A DNA stretch of 64,000 bases from Dysosmobacter sp. Marseille-Q4140 (GCA_018228705.1 CP073694.1:2108001-2172000), one strand, 5' to 3'. Counted from the first letter of the stretch, positions 8,492 to 17,294 are shown. Program-made: numbers and translations. Notes: generated from the letters alone by a model not told the origin.

Positions 8492-8511
8492 ATTCCAATA
8501 TATCATGGAAT
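8492..8511 (-). promoter_or_regulatory. Possible autoregulatory operator of the IclR gene
   Basis: ATTCCA-N8-TGGAAT (8492-8497 and 8506-8511) is an inverted repeat related to the TTCCG/CGGAA sites downstream. It spans a minus-strand -10 candidate, TATATT, so binding would block the iclR promoter. Confidence 0.4.
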
Positions 8512-8593
8512 AGCGGGCTTGGAAACCCCCTTTTTCCGCCACGCGGAAGGAAGAACCGTTTTGTGGAAAAAGTTGGAGGATGATTCAGTCATA

Positions 8594-8626
8594 AAAACCG
8601 CCGCCGTGTCCATAGACACGGCGGCG
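8594..8626 (-). terminator. Terminator of the DapA-family gene
   Basis: The stem CGCCGCCGTGTC / GACACGGCGGCG (8599-8626) has a CATA loop and is followed on the minus strand by GGTTTTTATG. Confidence 0.75.
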
Positions 8627-8639
8627 AAAGAGAACGGGA

Positions 8640-9533
8640 TTACTGTACGCCCTCCCGGTTCAGCAGCTCCAGGATCTTGGCGTCATCCTCCACAGTGGCG
8701 TTGGGCATGGGGAAGGTGCCCACGCTGGTGGCGGCAATGCCCCGCAGGCGGCAGGCCTCCTTGATCACCGGCAGGAAGGGGCTGCGGACGGTGTACAGGT
8801 CCATCAGCCGGTCGATGATCTGCTGACCCTGGGCGATGCCGGCCAGGTCGTTCTCCCGGAAGGCCTTGACCCAGGCGGCGCAGATCTCGGGCACCACGTT
8901 GCTCAGGGCGCCGATGCAGCCGTCGCCGCCGGCCAGGACGTTATGGGCGAAGTTGTCGTCGAAGCCGGAGTAGATCTCGAACTGGGGAATGTGGGACTTG
9001 ACTACCTTGATCAGCTCCCGGGTGTGGTCCATGCCGGAGACAGTGTCCTTCATGCCCACGATGTTGGGGTGGATCTTGGCCAGGGCCAGTACCGTCTCGG
9101 CGGGAATGGTGTAGCCGGTGTTGTCGGGGAAGTTGTAGATGTAGATATCGCCGTGGATCTGCTGGGCCAGCCGGTCATAGTACTGGAGCAGGGCGCTGGC
9201 GTCGAAGTGGAAGTAATAGGGAGGCAGGATCATGACGGCGTCGGCGCCGGCGTCCAGGCAGTAGTTGGAGAAGCTGACGATCTCGTCGGCCACCATGTGG
9301 CTGGTGCCGATGATCAGCTTTACCCGGTGGTTCACCTTTTCAATGGCGAACTTGGCCATCTCCCGGCGCTGGTCCATGGGCATGGCGAAAAACTCACTGC
9401 TGCTGCCCTCTACCAGGATGCCGTCCACACCCTGGTCGATCAGGTTGTTGAACAGCCGCTCCTGGCTCACCAGGTCCAGGGTGCCGTCCTCGTTGAAGAG
9501 CGTGATGGCGGGGGTCAAATAGGCTGCGTTCAT
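8640..9533 (-). CDS. DapA/NanA-family aldolase (2-keto-3-deoxy acid type)
   Basis: A 297-residue class I (Schiff-base) lyase of the dihydrodipicolinate synthase/N-acetylneuraminate lyase family. It has the substrate loop GILVEGSSSEFFAM in place of GTTGE, the catalytic Tyr in YIYNFPDNTGYTIP, and the Schiff-base Lys in IVGMKDTVSGM. The operon context (IclR, KdgT, UxaA-type lyase, second aldolase) suggests cleavage of a 2-keto-3-deoxy sugar acid to pyruvate and an aldehyde rather than lysine synthesis. ATG at 9533 follows AAGGAGGACAATTTT. A longer open frame to 9710 runs through the promoter and was rejected. Confidence 0.85.
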   Translation of the reverse strand: MNAAYLTPAITLFNEDGTLDLVSQERLFNNLIDQGVDGILVEGSSSEFFAMPMDQRREMAKFAIEKVNHRVKLIIGTSHMVADEIVSFSNYCLDAGADAVMILPPYYFHFDASALLQYYDRLAQQIHGDIYIYNFPDNTGYTIPAETVLALAKIHPNIVGMKDTVSGMDHTRELIKVVKSHIPQFEIYSGFDDNFAHNVLAGGDGCIGALSNVVPEICAAWVKAFRENDLAGIAQGQQIIDRLMDLYTVRSPFLPVIKEACRLRGIAATSVGTFPMPNATVEDDAKILELLNREGVQ

Positions 9534-9570
9534 AAAATTGTCCTCCTTGTACCGCTTCGAAATCCCAGCG

Positions 9571-9664
9571 ATTCCGAAATACGGAATTAAATTCCGAAAT
9601 AATGATACAACAATCAAAACGCCTGAAAGCAGCTTCAGTATAGCAGACACAGTGCGGTTGTCAA
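9571..9664 (-). promoter_or_regulatory. Promoter and IclR-type operators of the DapA-family gene
   Basis: On the minus strand TTGACA (9659-9664) and TATACT (9637-9642) are 16 bp apart, so the start is near 9630. Downstream lies ATTCCG-AAATA-CGGAAT (9571-9587). The ATTCCGAAAT half recurs exactly 20 bp away (9591-9600), on the same helical face. The same TTCCG-N5-CGGAA palindrome precedes kdgT. Confidence 0.65.
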
Positions 9665-9713
9665 GAGCCAGCTGGAAAAAATTCCGATTTTTTTGAAAAC
9701 CTGCTTCCAAAGA

Positions 9714-9749
9714 GAAAACAGCCGCTCCCGCAAGTGCGGGAGCGGCTGT
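9714..9749 (-). terminator. Terminator of the HpcH/HpaI aldolase gene
   Basis: A stem with 15-bp arms (9718-9732 and 9735-9749; ACAGCCGCTCCCGCA and its complement) is followed by TTTTCTC on the minus strand. Confidence 0.8.
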
Positions 9750-9773
9750 CGGAGCGCACAGAAAAGGCGAAAA

Positions 9774-10565
9774 TCACTTGGCGGAAAAAGCCTCCACATC
9801 GGCCTTGGCGGCCTGCATGAAGATGTAGGTGTCGCAGGCGTAACCGATGAACTTCACGCCCAGATCGCGCCACTTTTTGCCGCCCTCCACGGCATCGGCG
9901 AAGCAGCCCACCTTGACGCCCTTGGCCGTGGCCTTGGCAATAATATCCTTGATGCAGGCGGTGACCGCCGGGTGGTCGATCTGACCCACCAGTCCCAGAG
10001 AGCTGGACAGGTCATAGGGGCCCACGAACAGCACATCGATGCCGGGCACGTCCAGGATCTCGTCCAGGTTCTCCACGGCCTTCTTGCCCTCGGCCTGGAG
10101 GATCACCGCGGTGTCCTGGGCCTTGGCAAAATACTCGCTGCCGGGAACGGCGCCGAAGCCCGCGGAGCGGACGAAGCGGCAGGTGCCCCGGGTGCCCACG
10201 GGGGAGAACTTGGCGGCGGAGACGGCGGCCCGGGCCTGCTCCGCGGTATCGATCTGGGGGATCATGACGGCGCCGGCGCCCACGTCCAAAGCCTGGTCGA
10301 TCCAGATGTCGGTGCCCCGGGGAACGCGGACCACCGGGCATACGCCCGCCACATTGGCGGCCCGGATCAGGTTGGGCAGGGTCTGGTGCGTGGTGGTGCC
10401 GTGCTCCATATCCAGCAGCACGAAGTCATAGCCGGCGTAACCGGCGGCCTCCACAAAGGCGGGGTCCGTACCGATCATGAAGGGACCCAGAGCGCCGCGA
10501 TCAGACTCCATGGCGGCCTTGAAGCGGGCCACACTGTCCATAGAGGGCATGTTTACAGGGTTCAT
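9774..10565 (-). CDS. HpcH/HpaI-family aldolase (2-dehydro-3-deoxyglucarate aldolase-like)
   Basis: A 263-residue class II metal-dependent aldolase. Family motifs visible are FVLLDMEHG (metal/substrate loop), MIPQIDTAEQARAAV, GTRGTCRFVRSAGFG with the active-site Arg, VILQAE with a metal-binding Glu, and VGPYDLSSSLG. These enzymes cleave or form 2-keto-3-deoxy acids with pyruvate. ATG at 10565 follows GGGAGATGTGATTG; the TTG codon just before it is unlikely to be the start. The gene is divergent from kdgT and the lyase genes. The presence of both a class I and a class II aldolase suggests two stereochemical or chain-length substrates. The exact substrate is not resolved. Confidence 0.88.
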   Translation of the reverse strand: MNPVNMPSMDSVARFKAAMESDRGALGPFMIGTDPAFVEAAGYAGYDFVLLDMEHGTTTHQTLPNLIRAANVAGVCPVVRVPRGTDIWIDQALDVGAGAVMIPQIDTAEQARAAVSAAKFSPVGTRGTCRFVRSAGFGAVPGSEYFAKAQDTAVILQAEGKKAVENLDEILDVPGIDVLFVGPYDLSSSLGLVGQIDHPAVTACIKDIIAKATAKGVKVGCFADAVEGGKKWRDLGVKFIGYACDTYIFMQAAKADVEAFSAK

Positions 10566-10635
10566 CAATCACATCTCCCTTTCTTTCTATCCATTACCGC
10601 TGCGAATTTTGGCCGCAGCAGAGCTTCCTTTATTG

Positions 10636-10665
10636 ATTTTAGCGCCCGTATTCCAGGCTTGTCAA
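10636..10665 (-). promoter_or_regulatory. Promoter of the HpcH/HpaI aldolase gene
   Basis: On the minus strand TTGACA (10660-10665) and TAAAAT (10636-10641) are 18 bp apart. No full TTCCG-N5-CGGAA site was found here, so its control may differ from that of its neighbours. Confidence 0.55.
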
Positions 10666-10769
10666 CAGAAAAGAAAAAATGTTTTTTCGGCAAACAGGGA
10701 GTATTGTACAATGAGGCTTCATGAATTTTGTAAATATTATCGAACATTTATGAATTTAGAGATTTCTCC

Positions 10770-10850
10770 TTGACAAATTGATAAAAAAATATCATATTAT
10801 TTGACGGGTAAAGTTATGTGTGTGTCGAAATGAAATTCCGCATAACGGAA
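10770..10850 (+). promoter_or_regulatory. Promoter and IclR-type operator of the kdgT-uxaA operon
   Basis: TTGACA (10770-10775) is followed, with 17 bp spacing, by CATATT (10793-10798), a weak -10 element. The palindrome TTCCG-CATAA-CGGAA lies at 10836-10850, about 30 bases past the predicted start. It is the same sequence and nearly the same geometry as in front of the DapA-family gene. Confidence 0.65.
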
Positions 10851-10890
10851 AAGAAGAAAAAGAATGGAGATTCGAGGAGGAGAAACGCAT

Positions 10891-11874
10891 ATGATCATGA
10901 AGTTTCTGAAAAAGATCCCCGCAGGTATGATGGTCGTGCCCATGCTGTTGGGTGCCATCATCAATACCTTTATCCCGGAAGTGACCAACATCGGTTCCTT
11001 CACCACCGCAATCTTCACCAGCGCCGGCGCCAACACCGCCATCGGTATCCAGCTGTTCTGCCTGGGCACCACCCTGCAGTTCCGCCAGATGGGCGGCGTC
11101 ATCAAGCGCGGCGGCGTGCTGCTGATCTCCAAGTTCATCATCGGCGCCGCCATCGGCATCGGCGTGGGCAAGTTCTTTGGCCCTGAGGGACTGATCGGCC
11201 TGAGTGCTCTGGCCATCATCTCCGCCGTGACCAACTCCAACGGCTCTGTGTATCTGGCCCTGATGAACAGCTACGGCGACACCGTGGACCAGGCGGCCAT
11301 GCCCCTGCTGGCCATCAACGACGGCCCCATGCTGACCATGATCGCCATGGGCGTGGGCGGCCTGGCCGACATCCCCTTCATGGCCCTGGTGGCCGCCATC
11401 GGCCCCATTCTGGTGGGCATGATCCTGGGCAACATCGACAAGGACCTGTCTGACTTCCTGGCTCCCGCCGGCAGCATCCTGCTTCCCTTTGTGGGCTTCT
11501 GCCTGGGCTCCGGCATGAACCTGACCAACATCGTCAAGGGCGGCGCCCAGGGCATCCTGCTGGGCCTGATCACCTGCTTCATCGGCGGCGCCTTCATCGT
11601 GCTGTGCGACAAGTTCATCAGCCGCCGTCCCGGCTACGCCGGCTGGGCCGTGGCCACCACTGCCGGCAACGCCGTGGCCGTTCCCGCCGTTATCGCGGAG
11701 GCCGATCCCACCTGGGCGGCCTGGTCCGACGTGGCCACCTCTCAGGTCGCCGCTTCCGCCATCCTGACCGCCATTCTGGTCCCCATCATCACGTCCTGGT
11801 GGGCCAAGAAGTACGGCTGCCCCAAGTTCCCCAAGGACGAGGCTCAGAAGGCCTTGTTTGAAAAGCAGGCTTAA
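10891..11874 (+). CDS. kdgT: 2-keto-3-deoxygluconate permease (KdgT family)
   Basis: A 327-residue inner-membrane proton symporter, the normal length for KdgT. The N-terminus IPAGMMVVPMLLGAIINTFIPE and the conserved stretches FCLGTTLQFRQMGGVIKRGGVLLISK, ISAVTNSNGSVYLALMNSYGD and TTAGNAVAVPAVIAEADP are characteristic of the family. GAGGAGG lies ten bases before ATG 10891; ATG 10897 is an alternative. It is the first gene of an operon with the two UxaA-family subunits, 37 bp apart. It probably imports a 2-keto-3-deoxy or related sugar acid, which the downstream lyase or the divergent aldolases then process. Confidence 0.9.
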   Translation: MIMKFLKKIPAGMMVVPMLLGAIINTFIPEVTNIGSFTTAIFTSAGANTAIGIQLFCLGTTLQFRQMGGVIKRGGVLLISKFIIGAAIGIGVGKFFGPEGLIGLSALAIISAVTNSNGSVYLALMNSYGDTVDQAAMPLLAINDGPMLTMIAMGVGGLADIPFMALVAAIGPILVGMILGNIDKDLSDFLAPAGSILLPFVGFCLGSGMNLTNIVKGGAQGILLGLITCFIGGAFIVLCDKFISRRPGYAGWAVATTAGNAVAVPAVIAEADPTWAAWSDVATSQVAASAILTAILVPIITSWWAKKYGCPKFPKDEAQKALFEKQA

Positions 11875-11911
11875 AACAGCAAACTGAGGATCGAAAGGAG
11901 ATACATACGCC

Positions 11912-12205
11912 ATGCTGAATGCCATGATCGTTGAGGCGGCGAAGGACAACGTGATCGTCGCCATCGAGCCCATCAAAAAGGGTGACACCGTGACCTACAA
12001 CTGCGCCGGCGAGGAAAAGACCCTCACCGCCCTGGAGGACATCACCATCTACCACAAGCTGGCCTCCTGCGACATTCCCAAGGGCGAGCCCATCGTCAAG
12101 TACGGCGAGCACATCGGCCTGGCTGCCCGGGATATCAAGAAGGGCGAGCACGTCCACTGCCACAATCTCGAGGAGCACCGCGAGAACCTGGATGCCAAGG
12201 GCTGA
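11912..12205 (+). CDS. UxaA-family lyase, small SAF-domain subunit
   Basis: A 97-residue SAF domain corresponding to the N-terminal part of altronate/galactarate dehydratase. The motif DNVIVAIEPIKKGDTVTY is followed by HKLASCDIPKGEPIVKYGEHIGLAARDIKKGEHVHCHNL, which is typical of this domain. It is translated from AAAGGAGATACATACGCC-ATG and lies 18 bp before the large subunit. Split small and large subunits also occur in (2R)-sulfolactate sulfo-lyase (SuyA/SuyB). The sugar-acid neighbours favour a dehydratase, but the sequence alone does not decide. Confidence 0.87.
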   Translation: MLNAMIVEAAKDNVIVAIEPIKKGDTVTYNCAGEEKTLTALEDITIYHKLASCDIPKGEPIVKYGEHIGLAARDIKKGEHVHCHNLEEHRENLDAKG

Positions 12206-12223
12206 GAAAAGGAGGATTTACAG

Positions 12224-13387
12224 ATGAATTTCTACGGTTACAAGCGTCCCGACGGCCGCGTTGGCGTCCGCAACAAGGTCCTGATCCTGCCCGCCAGCGT
12301 CTGCGCCTCCGACACCACCCGCATCATCTCCCAGCAGGTGGTGGGCTCTGTCACTTTCAACAACCAGCTGGGCTGCTCTCAGGTCGCCTCCGACCAGCAG
12401 TTCACCATGGACGTCATGGCCGGCTATGCCGCCAACCCCAACGTCTACGGCACCGTGGTGGTGTCCCTGGGCTGTGAGAACTGCCAGATGGATCTGGTGG
12501 TGAAGGCCATCCAGGAGCGCACCAACAAGCCCCTCAAGCAGGTCATCATCCAGGAGGCCGGCGGCACCCTGAAGGCCATCGACATGGCCGTCCGCTATGC
12601 CAAGGAGATGGTGGAGGAGGCCTCCCTGCTGCAGAAGGAGGAGTTCCCCATGTCCGAGCTGATCATCGGCACCGAGTGCGGCGGCTCCGACCCCACCAGC
12701 GGCCTGGCTGCCAACCCCCTGATCGGCCAGCTCAGCGACCTGATCGTCAAGGAGGGCGGCACCTCCATCCTGTCTGAGACCACCGAGTTCATCGGCGCCG
12801 AGCACATCCTGGCCCGCCGCGCCGCTACTCCCGAGGTCCACGACCGTATCTTCGAGATCGTGCACCGCTATGAGAAGGCCCTCCAGCTGGTGGGCGAGGA
12901 AGTCCGCGAGGGCAACCCCTCTCCCGGCAACAAGGCCGGCGGCCTGACCTGCCTGGAGGAGAAGTCCCTGGGCTGCATCCACAAGGGCGGCCACAGCCCT
13001 GTCAATGCCGTGTATGACTACGGCAAGCAGGTGGAGGCCAAGCAGGGCCTGGTCATCATGGACACTCCGGGCAACGATCCCTCCTCCGTGGCCGGCATGG
13101 TGGCCGGCGGTGCCCAGATCGTGGTGTTCTCCACCGGCCGCGGCACTCCCACCGGCAACCCCCTGGCCCCCGTTATCAAGATCACCGGCAACAAGCTGAC
13201 CTACGCCAACATGGTGGACAACATCGACGTGGATGCCTCTCCCCTGATCTACGGCACCAAGACCCTGGAGCAGCTGGGCGACGAGCTGCTGAAGCTGACG
13301 CAGGAAGTGGCCTGCGGCAAGCAGACCAAGGCTGAGTCCCTGGGCTACACCGAGATGGCTATCGCCCGGGTCTGCAACTTCGTGTGA
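12224..13387 (+). CDS. UxaA-family lyase, large catalytic subunit
   Basis: A 387-residue C-terminal catalytic part of the altronate/galactarate dehydratase family. It starts FYGYKRPDGRVGVRNKVLIL, the usual opening of this domain. Conserved Cys-rich segments are GCSQVASDQ, LGCENCQMD, GTECGGSDPTSG and LTCLEEKSLGC, which in this family bind iron. A C-terminal MDTPGNDPSSVAGMVAGGA and FSTGRGTPTGNPLAPVIKITGN complete the pattern. It probably removes water from a hexonate or hexarate to give a 2-keto-3-deoxy acid, feeding the two aldolases. The alternative, sulfolactate sulfo-lyase beta subunit (SuyB-like), shares this architecture. Confidence 0.88.
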   Translation: MNFYGYKRPDGRVGVRNKVLILPASVCASDTTRIISQQVVGSVTFNNQLGCSQVASDQQFTMDVMAGYAANPNVYGTVVVSLGCENCQMDLVVKAIQERTNKPLKQVIIQEAGGTLKAIDMAVRYAKEMVEEASLLQKEEFPMSELIIGTECGGSDPTSGLAANPLIGQLSDLIVKEGGTSILSETTEFIGAEHILARRAATPEVHDRIFEIVHRYEKALQLVGEEVREGNPSPGNKAGGLTCLEEKSLGCIHKGGHSPVNAVYDYGKQVEAKQGLVIMDTPGNDPSSVAGMVAGGAQIVVFSTGRGTPTGNPLAPVIKITGNKLTYANMVDNIDVDASPLIYGTKTLEQLGDELLKLTQEVACGKQTKAESLGYTEMAIARVCNFV

Positions 13388-13430
13388 TCTCCGCCCCGCA
13401 CACACAGGGCAACAAGTAATCATACAGGAG

Positions 13431-13475
13431 CTGCGGCAGCGCGATTTGGCTTCCCAATATCGTGCCGCCGCAGCT
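13431..13475 (+). other. Imperfect long hairpin between lyase and oxidoreductase genes
   Basis: The arm at 13431-13446 (GCTGCGGCAGCGCGAT) pairs with ATCGTGCCGCCGCAGC, with two mismatches. There is no T run, so it is a weak terminator or a structured leader of the downstream gene. Confidence 0.4.
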
Positions 13476-13566
13476 TTGCCATCCGGCGGAAAACCCCGCC
13501 CCGGGCCGGCCGTCTGCCGCGCTCCGGGTCGGGGACGCCGAGCGTTTAAAGGAGATGAGTATCCCG

Positions 13567-16500
13567 ATGAAAAAGAACTATGTCGTCATGGACGGCAACA
13601 CGGCGGCGGCCCATGTGGCGTACGCGTTCACGGAGGTCGCGGCCATCTATCCCATCACCCCCTCCTCTCCCATGGCGGAGAAGGTGGACGAGTGGTCCGC
13701 CAAGGGCCGCAAGAACCTGTTCGGATCCACGGTGGACGTGATCCAGATGCAGTCTGAGGCCGGCGCGGCCGGCACCTGCCACGGCTCCCTGCAGGCCGGC
13801 GCCCTGACCACCACCTTTACCTCCTCCCAGGGATTGATGCTGATGATCCCTGCTATGTACGCCATGGGCGGCCAGTTCCTGCCCAGCGTCATGCACATCG
13901 CCTCCCGGGTGGTGACTTCCAACCACCACTCCATCTTCGGCGATCACACGGACTTCATGACCTGCCGGACCACCGGCTACGCCATGCTGATGTCTTCCTC
14001 TCCCCAGGAGGCCATGGACCTGGGCGCCGTGGCGCACCTGAGCGCCATCAGCGGCAAGTACGCCTTCATGCACTGCTTCGACGGCTTCCGCACCTCCCAC
14101 GAGATGCAGCGGATCGAGGCGCTGGACTATGAGGATCTGCGGGAACTGGTGGATTACGATGCGCTGAAGGCTTTCCGCCGTCAGTCCCTGAACCCGGAGC
14201 ACCCCACCAACCGGGGCAACAACGTCAACCCGGACGTGTACTTCCAGTGCAAGGAGGGCGCCAACGAGAAGGCCGCCTCCCTGCCGGATACCGTGCAGCA
14301 CTACATGGACGAGATCAGCAAGCTGACCGGCCGGGACTATAAGCTCTTCAACTACTACGGCGCCCCCGACGCCGAAGAAGTCATCGTCATCATGTGCTCG
14401 GGCTCCGAGGCCGTGAAGGAGACGGTGGACTACCTGAACAAGCAGGGCGGCAAGGTGGGCATGGTGCAGATCCACCTGTACCGCCCCTTCTCCGTGAAAC
14501 ATTTCGCGGCGGCTATCCCCGCCACCTGCAAGCGCATCGCCGTGCTGGACCGCTCCAAGGAGACGGGCTCCGTGGGCGAGCCGGTGTACCTGGACGTGGT
14601 GACCGCCCTGAACCAGGCGGGCCGCGGCGACATCCGCGTGGTGGGCGGCCGGTATGGCCTCAGCTCCAAGGACACCACGCCGGGCCAGTTCATCGCGGTG
14701 TACGATAACCTCAAGCAGGAAAATCCCAAGAACAGCTTCACCATCGGCATCAACGACGACGTGACCCACACCTCCCTGGACTATCAGGAGGTGGAGCTGG
14801 CCCATCCCGGCGAGGTGTCCTGCAAGATCTGGGGCCTGGGCGGCGACGGCACCGTGGGTGCCAACAAGAACGCCATCTCCACCATCGGCCTGGTGGCGGA
14901 CAAGTATGCCCAGGCGTATTTCTCCTACGACTCCATGAAGTCCGGCGGCCTGACCCAGAGCCACCTGCGCTTCGGCGACCAACCCATTCGGTCCACGTAT
15001 CTGGTGTCCTCGGCGGACTTCGTGGCGGTCCACGCACCCACCTACGTCAACAAGTACGACACCACCGAGGACCTGAAGGAGGGCGGCACCTTCCTGCTCA
15101 ACTGCCCCTGGAGCGCGGAGGAGCTGGATGCGCGCCTGCCCGGCAAGATGAAGCGGGATCTGGCCCGGAAGCACGCCAAGTTCTACATCATTGACGCGGC
15201 CAAGCTGGCCGTGCAGGTGGGCCTTGGAGAGAAGCGGATCAACAGCATCCTGCAGGCGGCCTTCTTTGCCCTGACCAAGGTCATTCCTCTGGACATGGCC
15301 GTGGAGGACATGAAGAAGAACAACTACAACTCCTACTTCAAGAAGGCGGGCCAGGCCATCGTGGACAAGAACAACGCCGCGGTGGACGCGGGCATTTCCG
15401 CCGCAGTGCAGGTGGAGATCCCCGAGAGCTGGGCCAACGCCGCCGATACCCCTGTGGCGGAGCCCAAGGGCGTCACGCCCTTCGTCCGCGACATCGTGCT
15501 GCCCATGGACCGCCAGCAGGGCGACAAGCTGCCCGTGTCCGTGTTCAAGAAGCACGGCGTGCTGGACGGCACCTGGGAGAACGGCACCTCCGCTTTCTCC
15601 AAGCGCGGTGTCGCCACCAAGGTGCCCAAGTGGAACGCGGAGAGCTGCATCCAGTGCAACCGCTGCGCCATGTGCTGCCCCCACGCGGCCATCCGTCCGG
15701 TGCTGCTGACCGAGGAGGAGAAGGCCCAGGTGCCCGCCTCCTTTGAGACGGTGCCCGCCAAGGGCCTGGGCAAGGACGCGCCCAATTACTTCTTCCGCAT
15801 GCAGATCTCTCCCTATGACTGCCTGGGCTGCGGCGTGTGCCTGACTGCCTGCCCGGCCAACAAGAACGACAAGACCGCCGACGCCCTGGTGATGACCCCC
15901 TTCGAGGAGATGAAGAGCGAGCAGGTGAACTTCGACGAGGTGGCCATGAAGGACCAGTACCTCAAGAAGGACGTCATCAACAGCAAGACCGTCAAGAACA
16001 TCCAGTTCGCAAAGCCCTACTTCCAGTTCTCCGCCGCCTGCGCCGGCTGCGCCGAGACCACCTACATCAAGCTGCTGAGCCAGCTGGTGGGCGACCGGAT
16101 GTACGCGGGCAACGCCGCGGGCTGCTCCTCCGCCATCTCCGGCGGCGCGCCGATCCTGCCCTACTGCAAGGACAGCTGCGGCCATGGCCCCGCCTGGGAG
16201 CACTCCCTGTTCGAGGACAACGCCGAGTTTGCCTACGGCTTCTTCCACGCCCAGGACGCCATCCGCAAGGAGCTGATCATCCGCCTGGAGGCCATGAAGG
16301 AGGCCGGTGTGGCCGTGGAGGCCATCGACGCCTACCTGAACAACTGGAACGACGGGGAGAAGTCCCGGGCCGTGTCCGACGCGCTGATCGCGGCGCTGGA
16401 GGCTGCGGAGCAGACCGAGGATGTGAAATACATTCTGGAGAACAAGGAGTTCCTGGCGAAGAAGAGCGTGTGGGCCATCGGCGGCGACGGCTGGGCCTAC

Positions 16501-17118
16501 GACATCGGCTTTGGCGGCATCGACCACGTGATGGCGCAGAACCGGGACGTGAATCTGCTGGTGCTGGACACCGAGGTGTACTCCAACACCGGCGGCCAGT
16601 CCTCCAAGGCCACGCCCACCTCCGCTACGGCGAAGTTCGCGGCGGGCGGCAAGCAGGTGGCGAAGAAGGACCTGGGCGGCATCCTGATGCAGTATGGCTA
16701 TGTGTACGTGGCCCAGGTGGCCATGGGCTACGACCAGGCCCAGACCCTCAAGGCCCTGCGGGAGGCGGAGGCCTATCCCGGCCCGTCCATCGTGATCTGC
16801 TACTGCCCCTGCCTGGAACAGCACATCAAGGCCGGTATGGGCTGCTCTCAGGACGAGATGAAGAAGGCGGTGGAGTGCGGCTACTGGCACCTGTACCGGT
16901 ATGATCCCCGCCTGAAGGCCGAGGGGAAGAACCCCTTCCAGCTGGATTCTCCGGAGCCGGACACCAGCAAGCTGATGGACTTCCTGATGGGCGAAAACCG
17001 CTTCGCCTCTCTGAAGAACAACTTCCCGGCCAAGGCCGACGCCCTCTACGAGAAGGAGATCGCCGACGTCAAGGCCCGCTACGCCAAGTACCGCCGCATG
17101 GCCGACGAGGCCCTGTAA
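13567..17118 (+). CDS. nifJ: Pyruvate:ferredoxin (flavodoxin) oxidoreductase
   Basis: A single-chain homodimeric enzyme of 1183 residues that oxidises pyruvate with CoA to acetyl-CoA and CO2, reducing ferredoxin. The order is normal: the N-terminal pyrimidine-binding domain (MDGNTAAAHVAYAFTEVAAIYPITPSSPM), the transketolase-C-like and gamma domains, and two 4Fe-4S motifs (CIQCNRCAMCCPHAAI and CLGCGVCLTACPAN). The thiamine diphosphate domain follows, with the fourth-cluster CAGCAETTY and GGDGWAYDIGFGGIDH...NTGGQSSK. ATG 13567 is preferred over 13555 because AAAGGAG directly abuts the latter. It follows the aldolase module, whose product is pyruvate, but has its own leader. Confidence 0.97.
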   Translation: MKKNYVVMDGNTAAAHVAYAFTEVAAIYPITPSSPMAEKVDEWSAKGRKNLFGSTVDVIQMQSEAGAAGTCHGSLQAGALTTTFTSSQGLMLMIPAMYAMGGQFLPSVMHIASRVVTSNHHSIFGDHTDFMTCRTTGYAMLMSSSPQEAMDLGAVAHLSAISGKYAFMHCFDGFRTSHEMQRIEALDYEDLRELVDYDALKAFRRQSLNPEHPTNRGNNVNPDVYFQCKEGANEKAASLPDTVQHYMDEISKLTGRDYKLFNYYGAPDAEEVIVIMCSGSEAVKETVDYLNKQGGKVGMVQIHLYRPFSVKHFAAAIPATCKRIAVLDRSKETGSVGEPVYLDVVTALNQAGRGDIRVVGGRYGLSSKDTTPGQFIAVYDNLKQENPKNSFTIGINDDVTHTSLDYQEVELAHPGEVSCKIWGLGGDGTVGANKNAISTIGLVADKYAQAYFSYDSMKSGGLTQSHLRFGDQPIRSTYLVSSADFVAVHAPTYVNKYDTTEDLKEGGTFLLNCPWSAEELDARLPGKMKRDLARKHAKFYIIDAAKLAVQVGLGEKRINSILQAAFFALTKVIPLDMAVEDMKKNNYNSYFKKAGQAIVDKNNAAVDAGISAAVQVEIPESWANAADTPVAEPKGVTPFVRDIVLPMDRQQGDKLPVSVFKKHGVLDGTWENGTSAFSKRGVATKVPKWNAESCIQCNRCAMCCPHAAIRPVLLTEEEKAQVPASFETVPAKGLGKDAPNYFFRMQISPYDCLGCGVCLTACPANKNDKTADALVMTPFEEMKSEQVNFDEVAMKDQYLKKDVINSKTVKNIQFAKPYFQFSAACAGCAETTYIKLLSQLVGDRMYAGNAAGCSSAISGGAPILPYCKDSCGHGPAWEHSLFEDNAEFAYGFFHAQDAIRKELIIRLEAMKEAGVAVEAIDAYLNNWNDGEKSRAVSDALIAALEAAEQTEDVKYILENKEFLAKKSVWAIGGDGWAYDIGFGGIDHVMAQNRDVNLLVLDTEVYSNTGGQSSKATPTSATAKFAAGGKQVAKKDLGGILMQYGYVYVAQVAMGYDQAQTLKALREAEAYPGPSIVICYCPCLEQHIKAGMGCSQDEMKKAVECGYWHLYRYDPRLKAEGKNPFQLDSPEPDTSKLMDFLMGENRFASLKNNFPAKADALYEKEIADVKARYAKYRRMADEAL

Positions 17119-17147
17119 GGTCCTTGCAGCGGCATTTCTGAACCAAA

Positions 17148-17180
17148 GCCCCCGCCGGAGAAACGTCCTCCGGCGGGGGC
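17148..17180 (+). terminator. Terminator-like hairpin after nifJ
   Basis: The stem GCCCCCGCCGGAG / CTCCGGCGGGGGC is 30 bp after the stop. There is no good T tail. Confidence 0.55.
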
Positions 17181-17237
17181 CTGAGCAAGGCGCATGAAAA
17201 AAGATGCCGCAGAGGTAAAAAAACTTGTCCGGAACCC

Positions 17238-17267
17238 TTGACAAATACCCCTTCTATCTGGTATAGT
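17238..17267 (+). promoter_or_regulatory. Promoter of the tRNA cluster
   Basis: TTGACA (17238-17243) and TATAGT (17262-17267) are 18 bp apart, with the first tRNA starting 27 bp later. Confidence 0.7.
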
Positions 17268-17294
17268 AATTCGTGCCCGTTGTGGGTAAGATTT

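Noticed and set aside
10792..11988. Minus-strand open frame opposite kdgT
   Set aside because: Composition typical of antisense to GC-rich membrane genes, and kdgT is a strong family match.
13546..17244. Very long minus-strand open frame opposite nifJ
   Set aside because: Antisense shadow caused by GC-rich codons; composition dominated by Leu, His, Gly and Val without any domain.
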